Shown here piece by piece: positions 39,760 to 53,300 of a stretch of DNA of 64,000 nt. Numbering within the stretch: the stretch's first letter is position 1; the number at the start of each line of letters is the position of its first letter. Made by a program: the position numbers and the translations under genes. The notes beneath the pieces are model-generated. The model worked only from the letters and a program-made list of their open reading frames with translations. It was not told the origin of the DNA and did not search any database. Source of the stretch: Typha latifolia (lineage: Eukaryota; Streptophyta; Magnoliopsida; Poales; Typhaceae); assembly GCA_019914945.1 (NCBI GenBank), contig CM034100.1, positions 4,229,209 to 4,293,208 of the forward strand. The letters are read 5' to 3'.

Positions 39760-42700
39760 CTTACATTATAGTGTTTTATTTTTAGATTATTTTTGTAACT
39801 GACCAATTTTATTAAAGATTAAACAATAGTCAAATATAAATATTATTCAACACAAAATATGATTGAATACTCCACAATATGATCGAATATTATATAATAT
39901 AATTGAATACATAATAACATTCAACATATAATATTAGTTGATAATAGTTCAATAATTAAAACTAATATTTAGTTGACGTAGAATAATATCTACATTGGCA
40001 CGCGGCTGTGCCAAATTGGCACGGCTCAACACCTGGGTATGCCACTGGCACACCTTGTGCCAGGTGTCGTGCCACCACCAGCACGGCAAGTACCGGTCGG
40101 CACAGCTATCCTTGCTTTCAAGTATTTTATCATTTTAATATTTCATTGAGTCATTGCAAGTCCCACATGGGGTATTGCTCTAGAGGGTAGACGGAGAGGT
40201 GGCAAGGGAGAGAAGGAGGTGGCGTCATGACATGGTCGATGACAACGCTCCACTATGAAGCCAAGAACCAGAATACTCCATAATATAATCGAATATTATA
40301 TAATATTATTAAATACATAGTAACATTTAACACATAATATTAGTTAATAATAGTTCAATAATTAAAACTAATATCTAATTGAACATAGAATAACATCCAT
40401 ATTGGCACGCGGCTGTGCCAAATTGGCACGGCTCAACACCTGGGTGTGCCACAGGCACACCCCGTGCCAAGTGTCGTGCCACCACCAGCACAACAAGTGC
40501 TGGTTGGCACAACCATCCTTGCTTTCAAATATTTTATCATTTTTATATTTCATTGAGTTACTGCATATTTTTTTAAGGAAGTCTGAACTTTGAAGGATCA
40601 ATTACATGTATGATCACTTGGCAGTTGGCACCTACGATAGGTCTTTTAGGATCAAAGCATGGTGAACCATCGCATTATAGGGTGAACAAATAAAGTGTCC
40701 TGGAAGTGCATCTGACAAATGCACCTTGCTTTGGTTGCTCTCAAACAGGCTTTCATACTCAAGAATAAAGGTTCAATTGCAATGGCAATAAAGCATTTGC
40801 ATATAAAATAAATATAATGTAAAACAGGAAAAAAAACCCAATAATTTCCAACGCCACAAGGGCTAATATGCATAAAGATATGAACCATTTCTACACCTAA
40901 CAAAAGACATCCAAAGGCACTCAACTTGATAACTAACAATTCTACATCATGATTTTGCTTTTTCCACCTTCATAAAGCATACTTCATTATTTAAGGCACT
41001 CACCTTTGCTTCATAGGCCGCTTTGCATTATAAACACTAATCCATTGTGTTGTAGGCATCCCCATTCGGACTTTCTTCTTTGGTTGCTCTTCATTCTCTT
41101 CTTCCATTAAGAGTCGACCTCTTTTCTGCCCAACTTGATGAATTAGCTGTACATGTCGAACCAGCAATGAGATAGACAAGTCATTTGGGAAGAAAAAAAA
41201 AATTAAAAGTTGGATTTACACTGTAGAACTTAAATGTACCTTTTGTGCACCATCTGTATTAATTGGCCTAATATCTGGATTGGGACCTACTATGCCATCA
41301 AAAAGAGAGATGCATTTTGCATAGTTAGGTTCTTCGTCAAACTTCAAATTTACCACATACTCGACAAAATGTCTAAAAGGTTGAGGGCAAAAGCAACAGA
41401 GAGACTCTGGAGAGGTCGCCATCTTCTTCTTGCAGACAAGGAAGCCTTTATTCTCACCCTACAAACAGGAAAAGAAAAGGATGGATGAGATAATCAAGTG
41501 CGAAACATATCTAGTGATTCACAATGGAGTTCAAAAATTAACCTGGTACCCTTGCCAAGGCAGGCGGCCTCGGAGGAGAAAAATAAGTGTATATGCAAGT
41601 GATTCCATATCGTCTCTCCTGCTTCCAGTTCTTCCGAGATGAGCATGCACGCTCGCATAGCGAACAGTTCCCCTGCAGTGTGCAGTAAATAAATTAAGCA
41701 ACAAAAAGCACAATAAGAGGGTAATGAGGACTGAACTATTTAAGAACAAGACAAGGTAACAAATTAGTTGATGGAAACTACAATTCCAACAATGAGTTTC
41801 ATATCACCTGAAAACATCAGGTCTTTGGTCATAGTCAACGTGTTGCCCTGTAGCACTGTTCTTCCATCTAGTCGCTGGTATTAAGATAAATGGAAATAAA
41901 TAAGACATTTCACTATTAATAAACCCTGGAACTAAGTAAAAAGTAAATACCAAGATAAGATAACAGAATGAAATGTCAACAGTATCAGTAGATTACCTAA
42001 TCCAAGATCAACAAGAAAAAGATTTTTCTCTTCAGGAGTCCCTGGGGGGCCAAGTAAGAAGTTTTCAGGCTTTACATCTCCATGCACATATCTGTCATAG
42101 TGATGACATGCTTACAGCATCAGAAAACAAATGTTTCTTGTGCAACAAGGCAGCAGTGAAAAGTCTAGAGAAGACAAAAGAAACTAATGCAATAGACCTA
42201 CCCCTTGGAGTGCACCTTCTCCAGTATAGAAATTGCCTCAATAGCAATACAGGCAACCATTTCAACAGACATTCTGCACAATCTCCAAAGAAATATCTCA
42301 GTCAAGTTGTCAAAAAACAAGCAAAACAAGGTGCAATCACACTCACGTATGAGAATTATTGTTCCAAACATCCCATAGACTGGGACCCAAAATATCCATA
42401 ACCTGCATAGTCATCGGCCATTGTTTCATAAATTAGACAACTGAAACATAACCTACATGAGAAATTTTAACATCACATATCATTGTAGACTATATCGTAA
42501 GAAAAGCTTCATTACCATGACATAATAGTCGCCTTGGCGTCCTTTATAATGGGCTCGTGGCACACCGTGAATGCCTCCAAGAGTGCTGCACAGAGTCATT
42601 TCATCTACTCAGTTAAAAAGCTTTAATTTGTATAAGAGAAAGAAAGGGATAGACACTACTCACTTGTACACCTGCCATTCATAAGGAGGTCCATAGTTAC

Positions 42701-43849
42701 ATCCTTTGCTACTGCCATGTTCAAATTTTAGTGCCACCTGAAATATATGGATGCATGAAAGCAAGCATAAGAATAAGGTTTAGTTTCATTTACAGAAGAA
42801 GAAAAAATCATCAGGCCTCAGCACAAGAAAGAGTATCACCTCTAAAGCATTGGAACCAGTAGCCCGCTCAGTTGCATTGATAGGAGTAATGCGACGACCA
42901 ACGTATACTTGTCCAAATCCTCCCTTTCCTAGCTTTCTTTCAATTCTATAAATAGGTGAATTGCCAATCTGGACCTGTGGCAAAGAAAGAAGGTAAATGA
43001 GAGAAATGATTATTGAACATAGCAAGGAAAGCTATGAAAATCCTCTATGAATAAGGTAGAATACACTCTTTCTTTTACATATCAAGAGCATCGATCTTTG
43101 TGCAGGATGGCACAGTCCGAGCCATCAATGGATAGGCACACTACTACAGAAATCCAGCACAGCCTGGCATGAGAACCCTATATCTGCATAGTAGAATGCC
43201 ACCAGGCATAAACATGTCGGTGGCACATAAATTCTTGATCATTTGGATATTAATTCATTTCACCAAAAAACTACCATGTACATCTAATCAAAGAAAGGAC
43301 ACATTAGGGGGAAAGAACAGTGAATTCTTCCATCATAACTTGCAGTAATGTGGAGTCCCCGTCATATTCTACTTGCAATACTATGAACACTATGTAAACA
43401 GCATCACAACATCAACGTACTGGTAGAGAAAGGAAAAATAAACAGGAGAAAACCAATGCAACAATCATTCATTACATAACAAAGAACTCCATGATTATAT
43501 CAAATCGCACCAGATAGAAAGCTAGAAAACCAACCTTTTCCGGGAGAGGCGCGTTGCTCCCCTCGTCCTCAGCAACATGGATTTTATCTGCACTCCTTGC
43601 TCCGCTATCAAACTCGTCCATCTTCCTCTCACCAACCCCTTCCTCCTTGTTCTCGTCCCCGATCTCACCCACCCCTTCAAGAAACCTAAATACTTCCTCC
43701 CTTTCAACGGACCTCGTCACCACGTTCTCATAGCAATCCTGCCTGTTCCTCGCCGCCCTCTTCCTCCTTGTCGTCGTCGGCCTCTCCGCCTGCACTATCG
43801 GATTCGGCTGTGCCCGGCCCCTGCGCACCCCGCTGCGGAGCTCCGGCAT
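38132..43849 (-). CDS. EL1: Casein kinase I-like protein, EL1/HD16 type
   Basis: This is a Ser/Thr kinase of the plant casein kinase I-like branch. Rice EL1/HD16 phosphorylates the DELLA SLR1 and Ghd7 and affects gibberellin response and heading date. 16 exons encode 682 aa (rice is about 700): 43849-43535, 42974-42840, 42737-42664, 42585-42516, 42402-42347, 42273-42202, 42091-41997, 41874-41808, 41672-41543, 41458-41240, 41146-41004, 39206-39032, 38905-38815, 38720-38563, 38457-38269, 38191-38132. The start [13 protein letters not shown] is the family N-terminus. Kinase motifs are GKGGFG (121-126), VALKFE with Lys154, HGDVKPEN with Asp246 and DLGLA with Asp269. A basic GQKRGR segment follows, then the conserved C-terminal domain with [19 protein letters not shown] and [17 protein letters not shown]. 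All junctions keep frame. Intron 39207-41003 is unusually long because of repeat insertions. Confidence 0.95.
39713..39754. repeat. (AT)n microsatellite
   Basis: About 21 AT units lie in the long kinase-gene intron, just upstream (plus-strand sense) of the duplicated hairpin element. Confidence 0.9.
39863..40157 (+). repeat. Hairpin-rich repeat, copy 1 (kinase intron 11)
   Basis: Roughly 295 bp starting GAATACTCCA. The left half is A/T-rich. The right half is packed with GGCAC/GTGCC motifs, including TTGGCA..TGCCAA and CTGGCACA-CCT-TGTGCCAG, a perfect 8-bp stem with a 3-nt loop. It repeats at 40271-40566. It is probably of mobile-element origin but matches no family I can name. Confidence 0.8.
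40271..40566 (+). repeat. Hairpin-rich repeat, copy 2 (kinase intron 11)
   Basis: Direct repeat of 39863-40157, about 90% identical by eye, with both edges aligned (GAATACTCCA start, TTTCATTGAG near the end). A 113-bp unrelated spacer (40158-40270) separates the copies. Some hairpin arms are weakened here (for example GTGCCAAGTG for GTGCCAGGTG), while TTGGCACGCGGCTGTGCCAA is unchanged. Confidence 0.8.
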
Positions 43850-44060
43850 CGCTCACCTACGCAATCCCATCCCGGTAACCCTAGATTCCTTTAAATCGCA
43901 GAACAAGACAGCGATGCCTCCTAAAGATGAACGGATGTCGGATTCGGGACCGAGATCGAGGGGGGAACGGGTGATTCGGAATTCGATTTCACGTATAGGA
44001 AGATTTTAGAGAGAGTGGAGGGATAAGACGGTGGATTGAGCTCTCGAGGTTACGGAGGTG

Positions 44061-44091
<31 letters not shown>

Positions 44092-47000
44092 GGCACGGAA
44101 ATTTCTAGTAACTGCTATTTGTAACCGAAGTATCAGTGAGATTTAGGAACTCCTTTTTGCACAAATCACCTCTAACGTTTACCTTATTACAGAACTTTCT
44201 TTTCTAAAATATTTGCAAATCGGCTCCTATATTTTTAACAATATTTGTAAATATCTGATTAGAGAGACTATTCTCAGTAAAATGCCCATATTACTTTTTT
44301 TGTGTGTGCCAATGGATAAACCCAATCATAGGATATGTTAGTCATTTATCAAAATATCGAGTAGATATATTTTCTTCTTTTTATTATGTAAAGTGAGCTG
44401 TGAGTCTAAGGACTTTTATCTCAAAAAAGAAAAGAAAAAAAGAGATTTAAATCATATTTTATTAGATACTCGGATACAAGTAGGAATCCAGGTTTCAAGA
44501 TTGGATAAAAAAAAATCTCGACTAGTTATATGGACGCAGATCCCTAGTCAGGTTGGGCCTTTACAAAAGGATTAGACTTGGAATTAGGCCTGAACCAAAT
44601 CCATCTAAATTCATCAAACGCTTGGATTTTAGATTCGTGAGTAAATCTCAAAGCAAGTCGAACAAGTAAATTTCGATGAACAGAGACATGAACAGCTTCA
44701 CTCTTTTCTTCAATTCGTTATAGATGAATCACAAGTTCTTTACAGTAAAAGTTTCTTGTACTCCACTATGTCCTGGAGTTCGAAGAAGGGTGATACCTGG
44801 GAAAGCAAAACCAGGGAGAGAGCCAAAGCCAAGCAGTCGAGTTCAGAATAGCAGAAAGGATCTGGGAACAAAGGATGAAAAGATAGGAAGACAGCAGGCT
44901 CTGATCCCTGTCTATTAGCTTGGCTGTGCTTGTGATCATCTTAAATCTAGTCTACCAATCAAGAGGGGGCAATTCGCCAATTTGATTATCTTACATCTAG
45001 TTTTCTTACGCTCCATTATATCCATTACTGTGTCTTTAGGAAGCTTTCCTTGAACAGCCTATATGGCAGGTAAACTTGGGCTGTTTGGAATTTGAAGAAG
45101 AATGATTCCTGTTTTTGAGCTGAAGTGATCATTGGAGATCGACTATTCGTTTAATTCTTCCATCATATGTTGCATTAGTTTTCTAGTTTTTGAACTGCTA
45201 GAACGTTTCCTTTTATTTCACCAGTTGCAGAAGTAGTGGCTCTGAAATCTACTCATCGTCAGAACCATCATGGCATCTGAAACCATTACATCAGAACTAA
45301 ATCACTAACTTCACACGATAGATTTGTTTATGCCATCAGGTTACACAATTGCCATGTTATGGGAATGGAGCAAATTTAATTACTTCTATTCTTTTACTCT
45401 TTCGATTTTTTAAATGTCTCCGAATTCCAAAAGAAGCACTTAGGAAAACAAGGAAAAACAAAATCACAGACCACATATATCTCTCTTTCTTCAGCATTTA
45501 CAATTAGAGTATCTATAATTGGTGTTTGTCACGGATAACGGCTAATCGCCTATCGAGCCTTTATTTCAGAATCAAAATGCAATCACTCTGTGCTTCTAGA
45601 AGGATTTGTTATGAACCTCTTGTGCTCCCTTTAGTTTTCTGTCCCTAATGGAATTAGAGCTCTCCTATTCACTGCTGAAATGTATTGTCGTCTGCATAAA
45701 GTTTTGTGGTTCTGCCTAGTTAGCTGTTAACTTTTGTAGTCTTCTGAATGTAGATAGTGTTGAACACTTCATGTGAGCAAATACTCATCCAAGGGAAAAC
45801 AACAAAGAAAAGGAAAGAAAAGATGGTAGATCAAAGAAACACAATAAGGTGAAGTAGTGGATCCTTTTGAATGGCTCGACAGAAAGACAGCATGCACTAA
45901 GCTTGTCTGATAACCTTTTTCAGATAAAGCTTACTAGAAAAGCAGATGGACTTTCTTTTTAGATATTTTCATTAGGTTGCATCTTAGATCTTAGACGTCT
46001 TTCTGCAATTGCTAGGCATAAAAGGTGAAAACGCACAATCTCATCGACGTTGCGGGGTTAATATGTAAATCTGAGTTTCCCACATGTTCAGTGTGTCACA
46101 AATTATTTTTTTCAATTCATCTGCAGAAGCCTCTATAATCTTTCAACACCTTTTGTTGTACAATTGTATTGAATTGTAAAGTTATCAAAATGAAAAGGAA
46201 GCTATGACCAATAGAAAACTCACTCTCATGCAACGAAGAAACCTTCAGGTATGCAGTACTGCTGCTAACAAATATATCTTTTAGAAAGTAAATATCAGTG
46301 ATAGTTGAGAACTTGAGATCTACCTGATGTTCTTCTGAATGGTTTAATAGTTATTTCAGTAGATCAAGTTTCAAATTATCGCAGTGTTAGATAGAAATAA
46401 ATGACTACTTTCTTCTAGGATTTTATGCAGTAAAAACTCTTAATGATCAGGTACCAATCAAGTATGCCTTAACTTGAAGCTTTACATGAGAATGGTTAAG
46501 AGTATTAGTGGTGCTTAATGGAAATTAACAAACCTTTTATTTTCATTAATATATAGCTAATGGTGTATTACTTTAAAGTAGCATTTGAATAAGTACCACA
46601 AGCATGCTTATAAAGTCTTTTGACACTTATCTTAACATAAATTATGGTGTTAATTGTCTACCAAACCTTTAAAAAAAACCACATGAACCCTCAAAGTGCA
46701 GTGCCATGCACTTTCAATCTTCCACAATATTTTACCATAAATGTTGCTAGTCACTGTAACTTCTAATGGTGGTTTAGATTAATAATGATCATGAACTAAA
46801 GATAGAATCTTTGCAAGAGATTTTTTTTTTCTTCTCAACCATCTCCATTAATTAGTGGCTGTTGGCCTGAGATGTGGCCCAATATGGTTTACAGAAGTAC
46901 TCCATTCTTAATTAGCAATCATAATCATCTGGTCCATAAAAGAAATTTCTGAAACGAAGCTAGGAAATTAACCCTCCTGGGAATCTTGATGTGAATCTTC

Positions 47001-49073
47001 TTTAGTGCATTGAAAGGGGCTTTTTCTCAAACACAAAAGGCAACTAAGGCCTCAAAAAACTTTCCTCCCTCTTCAAGAAGGTCCTTTTCTGCAAAGCTTT
47101 CACTTGATCCACATCATAACTATAATTTTTTTTCCCTTTTGTTTTTGCAAGAAATGACCCTACAACTGGTTGATTCAGGGCAGGAGAATAATAGCAAATC
47201 ACATCAGTGTGTTTTGGGGCAATTTAATTAGATTAGTAATTATGCAATTTAATGATTAAAACCAAATAAAAACCAAACTAATCCTATGGATACAACATTT
47301 GTGTTAAAAAGCTAGGCAGCCAATTTGGGGCCATGATCGACCACTTGATCAAAATGGTCGACAAGCTTTCCATAGAAGACAATGTGACATAATTTAGTTG
47401 ACCCTTGAATCCAATTGAATCATTCTTCTCCAAAGTGCACACCCACTCTGGTATATTCGAATCAAGAGGTCACTTTTGAGCACCAAATTTGGTGAAGTTA
47501 AAAAGGTAAATTGATCTTATATCAAATTTTAATTACACGCAATTTTTAAATGGCAGCATGAAATTCCCATAACAAAATAAAGCACTTTGGTACCATCATA
47601 TTTGACCATTTCTCCTTTCATAATTTTGTTTTCATTCTTTTATAAAATATTATACTAATGGGGCACCATCTTAGTTACTTGATGCACGTAATCGATGTAT
47701 TAACGTGTATCTAAGTTTTGATGATACACCAAACTAATCTGCACAGATCTGACTCGCACTGAATCTCCGCTAACCCTATAAACTCTGAAACTCTTACAAA
47801 TTTGACCGTGATTATAAACCCTAGTAAATAAATGGAGAGGAAAATGTGAAGCACCGGCCATGGCGTCAACCCTCTAAGAGTTAGCTTTCTTGTTAAGTAA
47901 TTAATTAAAACCAACGGAAAAAGACGTCTGCTAGACCTAAATGAGAACACTTCAGAATTGCATGGTCTCTATTAAACTACCAACTTGAACTCCATGGTCA
48001 TCAAAAGGAGGGGAAAAAAAGCTAAAGTTATTAACTTTAGTGTGCGTCTCTCGTGGTTCTCATGTACATATTATTCTAATATAACGTGGGTCATCAAAGG
48101 GCAAAGTGGGATTTTTCTCTTTCTTGCAAATTAGATCCTGGCCGTCCATTGATTTGGCTTTTGCCATCAAAGCTGTTGCCTTAGCAACAAGTGTCATTGG
48201 AGGAAACCCACCACTTCAATTGTTCACTCTTCTAATGAGTTGCCAAAAGTTGGTACGATTAAACCAGCCATCTACTCTAGAGACCAAAGAATTTGTAGAA
48301 AAAATTATTTGATAGTTTGATAGCTTAGCTCTCGACTCGACTCGATTGATGACTCGACATTACAGTTAACTTAGAGGAGCAGCTCGATAGGGTGACGGCT
48401 TAGAGCAAATCTGAGCGGCGTAAATATTAAAAAATATATATTAATTTTATTAAATATTTGTTAACAATGGTAGATGAGATGATAGGTACCATTTTGGTAT
48501 TGATTCTTTTGAACTAGTCAATATCTACAATGGTGGACAAAGTCGACCCAAATTGGCAATTTAACTATATACTGCATTAGGTACATTGGATTGAAGAACT
48601 ACCGCAAATTCAGGGCTTAAGTTGTAAACAAACATCATGATTAATTTCACACATAGTAGAGAGTAGTTGTATATAGTAATCCAGACAGCATACCAACAAA
48701 TAGGAGGGCATTAGATTTTGGTAATAGTAAGATTAAACTTTGAAGAATATTCTGATCATATACTCTAACAAGAACAAAGAAGAATTTGCAAAGAAAAAAA
48801 AAACTAAGAATTCCATTATGCAAATCTACCCAAATTTGCAACCAAATCGTAGAAAATTTTTATATGTAGCATTATGATCCCTGATCATATGAAAAAAGAA
48901 GACAAAGGTGTAAAAAAAAGGTAGCAAGAAAATCTGAGACCCCCAAGACCTTATATATAATAATATGATCATCACTGCAGCCATAACACCCTTGCAGTAC
49001 TTACCAGCTAGCCAATATTAATTAATTAACCCATAAGAGGATAATTAATTAAACTAAACCCTTCAATAAAAAC
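43850..49073. other. Kinase promoter side and long intergenic region
   Basis: Positions 43850-44100 are the likely kinase leader and promoter, with a (GA)n run at 44066-44092. From there to 49073 the DNA is AT-rich. I found no supported gene, tRNA or intact mobile element. Short ORFs, such as those at 44724-44918 and 47010-47231, have no recognisable domains. Confidence 0.45.
44066..44092. repeat. (GA)n microsatellite upstream of the kinase start
   Basis: About 13 GA units lie about 220 bp upstream of the kinase ATG. GAGA tracts are frequent in plant leaders and can act as binding sites for BPC proteins. That role is possible here but not shown. Confidence 0.85.
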
Positions 49074-49751
49074 TCAACCCCGGCCACCCACCGGACCCCG
49101 GCGGCTGTGACTATACTCCGGGGTGGCGGCCACGCTCCTCTGCCGCCGTAGCTGCTCGTAGAACCTCTTAATAAACTCCTCCGCTTCCTTGTCGACTCGG
49201 CCGTCAGCCTCGCCCTCCTCCTCCCTTATCGGGTACGGCGAGTCCGTTATCCGCAGCTGGCGCACCACCGCGGGGCTCTTCCCGGAGCTCCACATCGGCG
49301 TCGCCGCCACCGACCCGCACTCCGACGCCTCGTCGTTCAGCATCTCGAACGCCTTCGCGATCGCCACCGCGTCGTACTCGTAGTAGTCCTCCTCGCCGTC
49401 GCCGTAGCGGCGGTCGCGGTGGCGATTCTTTCGCTTGGTGACGTGGAAGGAAGGGAAGGAGGGGGTGTTACTGCAGCTGAACTCCACCTCCCTCGGGTTG
49501 TAGAATGCGAGGTTTGGGTCCACCTGGCGGCAGGAGAAGGCTGCTGCCCCTGCTGCGGCACCGGCGGTGGCGTGGTGGTGGTGGTGGTGGTGGAAGTTTA
49601 TAAGGTTTCCCAGGGCCTTTCCTGCAAGTTTGCCACGCTTGAGGAGGAGGTGGAGATCCATCGTCAGCTTCCTCTTGGAGAAGCCTTTACGTAGCATGTA
49701 GTAGACTACGCGCACTACGTTCAAGAGTCGCTTGGCTACGCTCGACTCCAT
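49074..49751 (-). CDS. DUF761 protein (Avr9/Cf-9 rapidly elicited 146-like)
   Basis: Single exon, 225 aa, with a much higher GC content than the flanking DNA. The N-terminus MESSVAKRLLNVVRVVYYMLRK and the basic KRGKLAGKALGNL segment, together with the C-terminal DKEAEEFIKRFYEQLRRQR (about 187-205), are typical of plant DUF761 proteins. These include Avr9/Cf-9 rapidly elicited protein 146 and cotton-fibre-like proteins. Their molecular function is not established; several are induced by pathogens or stress. A run of seven His (54-60) is followed by an Ala/Gly-rich stretch, and acidic and Arg-rich low-complexity segments lie in the middle. The start is the family start codon. A TTTAAATA box about 185 bp upstream on the minus strand could serve the promoter. 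Confidence 0.9.
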   Translation of the reverse strand: MESSVAKRLLNVVRVVYYMLRKGFSKRKLTMDLHLLLKRGKLAGKALGNLINFHHHHHHHATAGAAAGAAAFSCRQVDPNLAFYNPREVEFSCSNTPSFPSFHVTKRKNRHRDRRYGDGEEDYYEYDAVAIAKAFEMLNDEASECGSVAATPMWSSGKSPAVVRQLRITDSPYPIREEEGEADGRVDKEAEEFIKRFYEQLRRQRSVAATPEYSHSRRGPVGGRG

Positions 49752-49934
49752 CTCGCCGGCCGTGTCGGATTCTGTCCTTGTTTCTATTAATTCTCTTTCT
49801 CACGAGGGCTTTCCTGAAATAAATAAAAGAGGGAGAATTGTAGTATATAGTACTAGTCAAGTAGAGGAGGAAGAGGAGAGAGATCTCTTCGATGTTGGTT
49901 TTGGTGCGAGTGAGATGGAAGGAGGAGGTGGGGT

Positions 49935-49942
49935 ATTTAAAG
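49935..49942 (-). promoter_or_regulatory. TATA-like box of the DUF761 gene
   Basis: The minus strand carries TTTAAATA about 185 bp before the DUF761 start codon, in purine/pyrimidine-skewed DNA. The position suits a core promoter with a leader of about 150 nt. Motif-only evidence. Confidence 0.35.
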
Positions 49943-50399
49943 GGGAGGTAAAGAGAGCGGAGGAGAGCGACGTTGCCGTCGCATTTTACGAAAAGGTCCT
50001 CGAACAAGGGAAAATTTGTAGATCGGAGGACGGAGTGGAAATGGTAACTCGTGAATGAAGTGGTTTTTTGGCCAGCTCGAAAGGGACCACCGAGACAATG
50101 AATGGCCGACACCTGCTGGCCACGTGGCCAAAGTGGGCCCGGTTTTAAATGTGACGTGTACGTTACACCGTATCCCCTTAATGGCAGAAAGAGGTGTCTG
50201 CGCTGTTTGGACTCCAACGGTCCTCTTCTCCTATTAATTTCCAAAAGGGGACACCCATTTTCTCTTTTTCTTAATTTTATTATAATGGCAATGGGAGCAT
50301 TTCTTATACTCTCCCAATTTAATTGTTTTGGGCATACAATAGATTGCCTAGAAACCTTCAAACCCAGACATCTTTGTCTTTTTGGGTCATAATTACTGA

Positions 50400-53300
50400 A
50401 GCTGTAATGCAACTTTAGTAGCACATTTTTGCAGGAAACAAAGCTCATTACTTAGCCTCCAAGAGATGGAATTCCAGTCTTTATTCCAACCCCTCTCCCT
50501 CCTCCACCCTACCCTCTTCACCAAAAGTTGGTAAGAGCTCAGAGCTCAAGAAGACTTTTCTAAGTGTCTTTTTCTTGTATTAGGGGATTTGGGGCTGGCT
50601 TTCCACAGGCCAGTTGAGGCTGATGAATCCAATGGTTGCTTAGTTTGATTGGAATTGCTATGATTCATATAGGGTGGGGTGGGGTGGGGTGGGGGACCTC
50701 TCCATTGCCATTAAAGCGGTTCTAATTTTTCTTTTCTATTCATTAATTACTTTTGCTTCTAAAAAGAAGCTATAGTAGTATAATGGATGGTTGCTTGCTT
50801 AATTCACACCTTAAGAGATCCACAAAGATGAAGGATTCCACTAATTAGGTCCTTGGGAATACTCTTGGGAATTTGGCTAAACAAATAAGGAACAACTAAA
50901 ATATATTTTGTGTTCTTGAGGAAGTTTGGATTTTACCATTGTATTTGAGGCAATATGAGAAGTAAAGGCAAAGGAATAAAGAAAGACAATGATACTTTGG
51001 TTCCTTTAAAAAGAAAGACAAATGTTTAATAAATTTTGTAATAAAAATATGGAACAAAAAATATATATATATATAAAATATTCGACAAACTGTGAAGAAA
51101 ACTATGAAATAGAAAATACAAATATTTAATAATTACGAATTTCATAATAAAATTATAAAACTCGTAAAAAAATTATAAATATTCAATAATTATGAATTAT
51201 ATAAAAAGACTATGAAATAAAAAAAATATAAGTGTTCAATAACTATCAAATCAGTAACAAAACTATAAAACACAATTAATTTTTTCATTCAAACTCAATC
51301 GATTGTCAATATTTCAACCATTGCGCCTATCGCCTATCGCATAAGGGTAAACTATGAAAGAATTTTTTTTTAAAAAAAAAGTCTCAGTTGCGAAGAAAAT
51401 AAAAAATGGGTCAAAATAATACAAATAAAAACTAAATAAATTTTTGATACGAATCACCCCCACTTAGTATATATACTCTCTGTATTCTTATTTGGGTTAA
51501 AGCTTAAAAGCAGTCAAGTTAGTGGCCGAGTTGGTTGGCAAAAAGTTGAACACCATTCAGCCAAAAAGGAATCCTATTGGCCTGCTGAGTATGCACGTGG
51601 AAATCTTGACAAATTCCAATCCAGTGGTGGGTACGTACTACTTAGTACGCAGATTCTTTCCAGTAACCTTATCAATTTAATGATTCAAAAAAATTTCAAG
51701 TTACTCACTTAATCTCCAATCTAGATTAAATTATAACGACTGTTAGTTTAGTGGGGATGCGAAAAGACTTAATCATTCCACATAAAATACTCCGATTTGA
51801 TAATAGTAAGAATAAGTTGTCCATCTATATCATTATTTCTTTTTATAATAAAGAATTAACTGTTGCAATTTAGTAATGGTAATTAAATTCTTAGATTTAA
51901 AATACAAGTGTAAGTTACACTATATATATATATATATACTTGCCGGGAATCCACCTTACAGCTTCAAGCTTATCCATTGGAAGGATAAAGACTGAGCAAA
52001 TGAACCCAAACTGATGTATTCTTTTATCAAAGAAACCAAAGCAAAGGGAAAAACCAGAGATCTATTCATTTATTTTTCCTCCACTGACACAAAGTGTTGC
52101 TCTTTATTCCAACTTTGATCCTTTGCTGGATAATTATTAGAGACAATGCGAGAGAGGGAGAGAAGTGATAAGGATTGTGTGCAATAATATATTATCTATG
52201 CATGCATGGTGGTTTTCTTTTATCACAAAACCATGAACAACTTATACTTATTAGGTGGTATTGGCAGGAAAACCAAACCATGGAATTAGGAATTTGTGCT
52301 TCTTGTAAATTGATGAAGTTTACAAAATATTGATATTAATACTGCTGCTGTAGAGAGAGAGAGAAAAAAAAAATTAAGAAAAATATATATTTTAATCTCT
52401 CATAGTTCTTACAACTATAAGCAAAGCCATATATAGAGGAATTAATGTTCCTTTCTTATGATAACTCAGAGCTCACCATGGACTAGTAGTGTTAACAAAG
52501 TGAAAGCACCTTTTACCAATATATTATATGAAATCAAAGTCTTTTCTTTCCTCCTACTTTCTTGATAGATTCATGGAGGTTGCACTGGAGAACAATGTCC
52601 ACAAAATAAATAAATAAATAAATAAAGTATTATTGAGTTCTCTTTGTTTCATTGTTATTTTTTTTATATTGCTTTTCTCCTCAGGATAGAGACTAATACT
52701 ACATTAAATTTTATGTTTGGGTTCAGTGAGATTTCTCTTTAATTTCTTAGTGGGTTCCGGAAGTCTTCCAATCCAACAACATACTATAAACAACAAAGTG
52801 TTTGATGTTCTTCATTATCCTAGATTACTATACTTTTAACACTTTTTATAATGTCTCAATATATGTCACATTACCCTTTGGAAGAATAATAATGTATGAT
52901 TCGCCAAATGTTTTGTTCTTAAAAATATATCGTGATACTGAGTCATAGTTCAAGGAGCGAAGGTATGATTTAGCAAACCAAGAATTTAATTACATGAGAA
53001 AAGTATTATGAAAAATTACAGTTTATCTTGAGAGAATTTTAAATTTCAATTATTAGTTAACTGCTAGAAATAATTTTATAACATCATTAGTTTAGGATCG
53101 ATGAGTTAAGTGCTTATGTATAAAAGTATTAAAAATATAAGTTAAAATCAAACTAAATCACATGAGATAAACTATAATTTGTTTAAAATAGTACTAAATT
53201 CTAATATGATAACGGATGTGAATTATGAATCTTCTAGTGAAGTGAACCAAACTGCAAATTTATTAATTAGTTAGATGAGAAAACTCTTAAAGTAAAGTCA

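Noticed and set aside
49687..50448. 253-residue minus-strand ORF upstream of the DUF761 start
   Set aside because: It overlaps the DUF761 start in another frame and has no domain. It is probably leader and promoter sequence read by chance.
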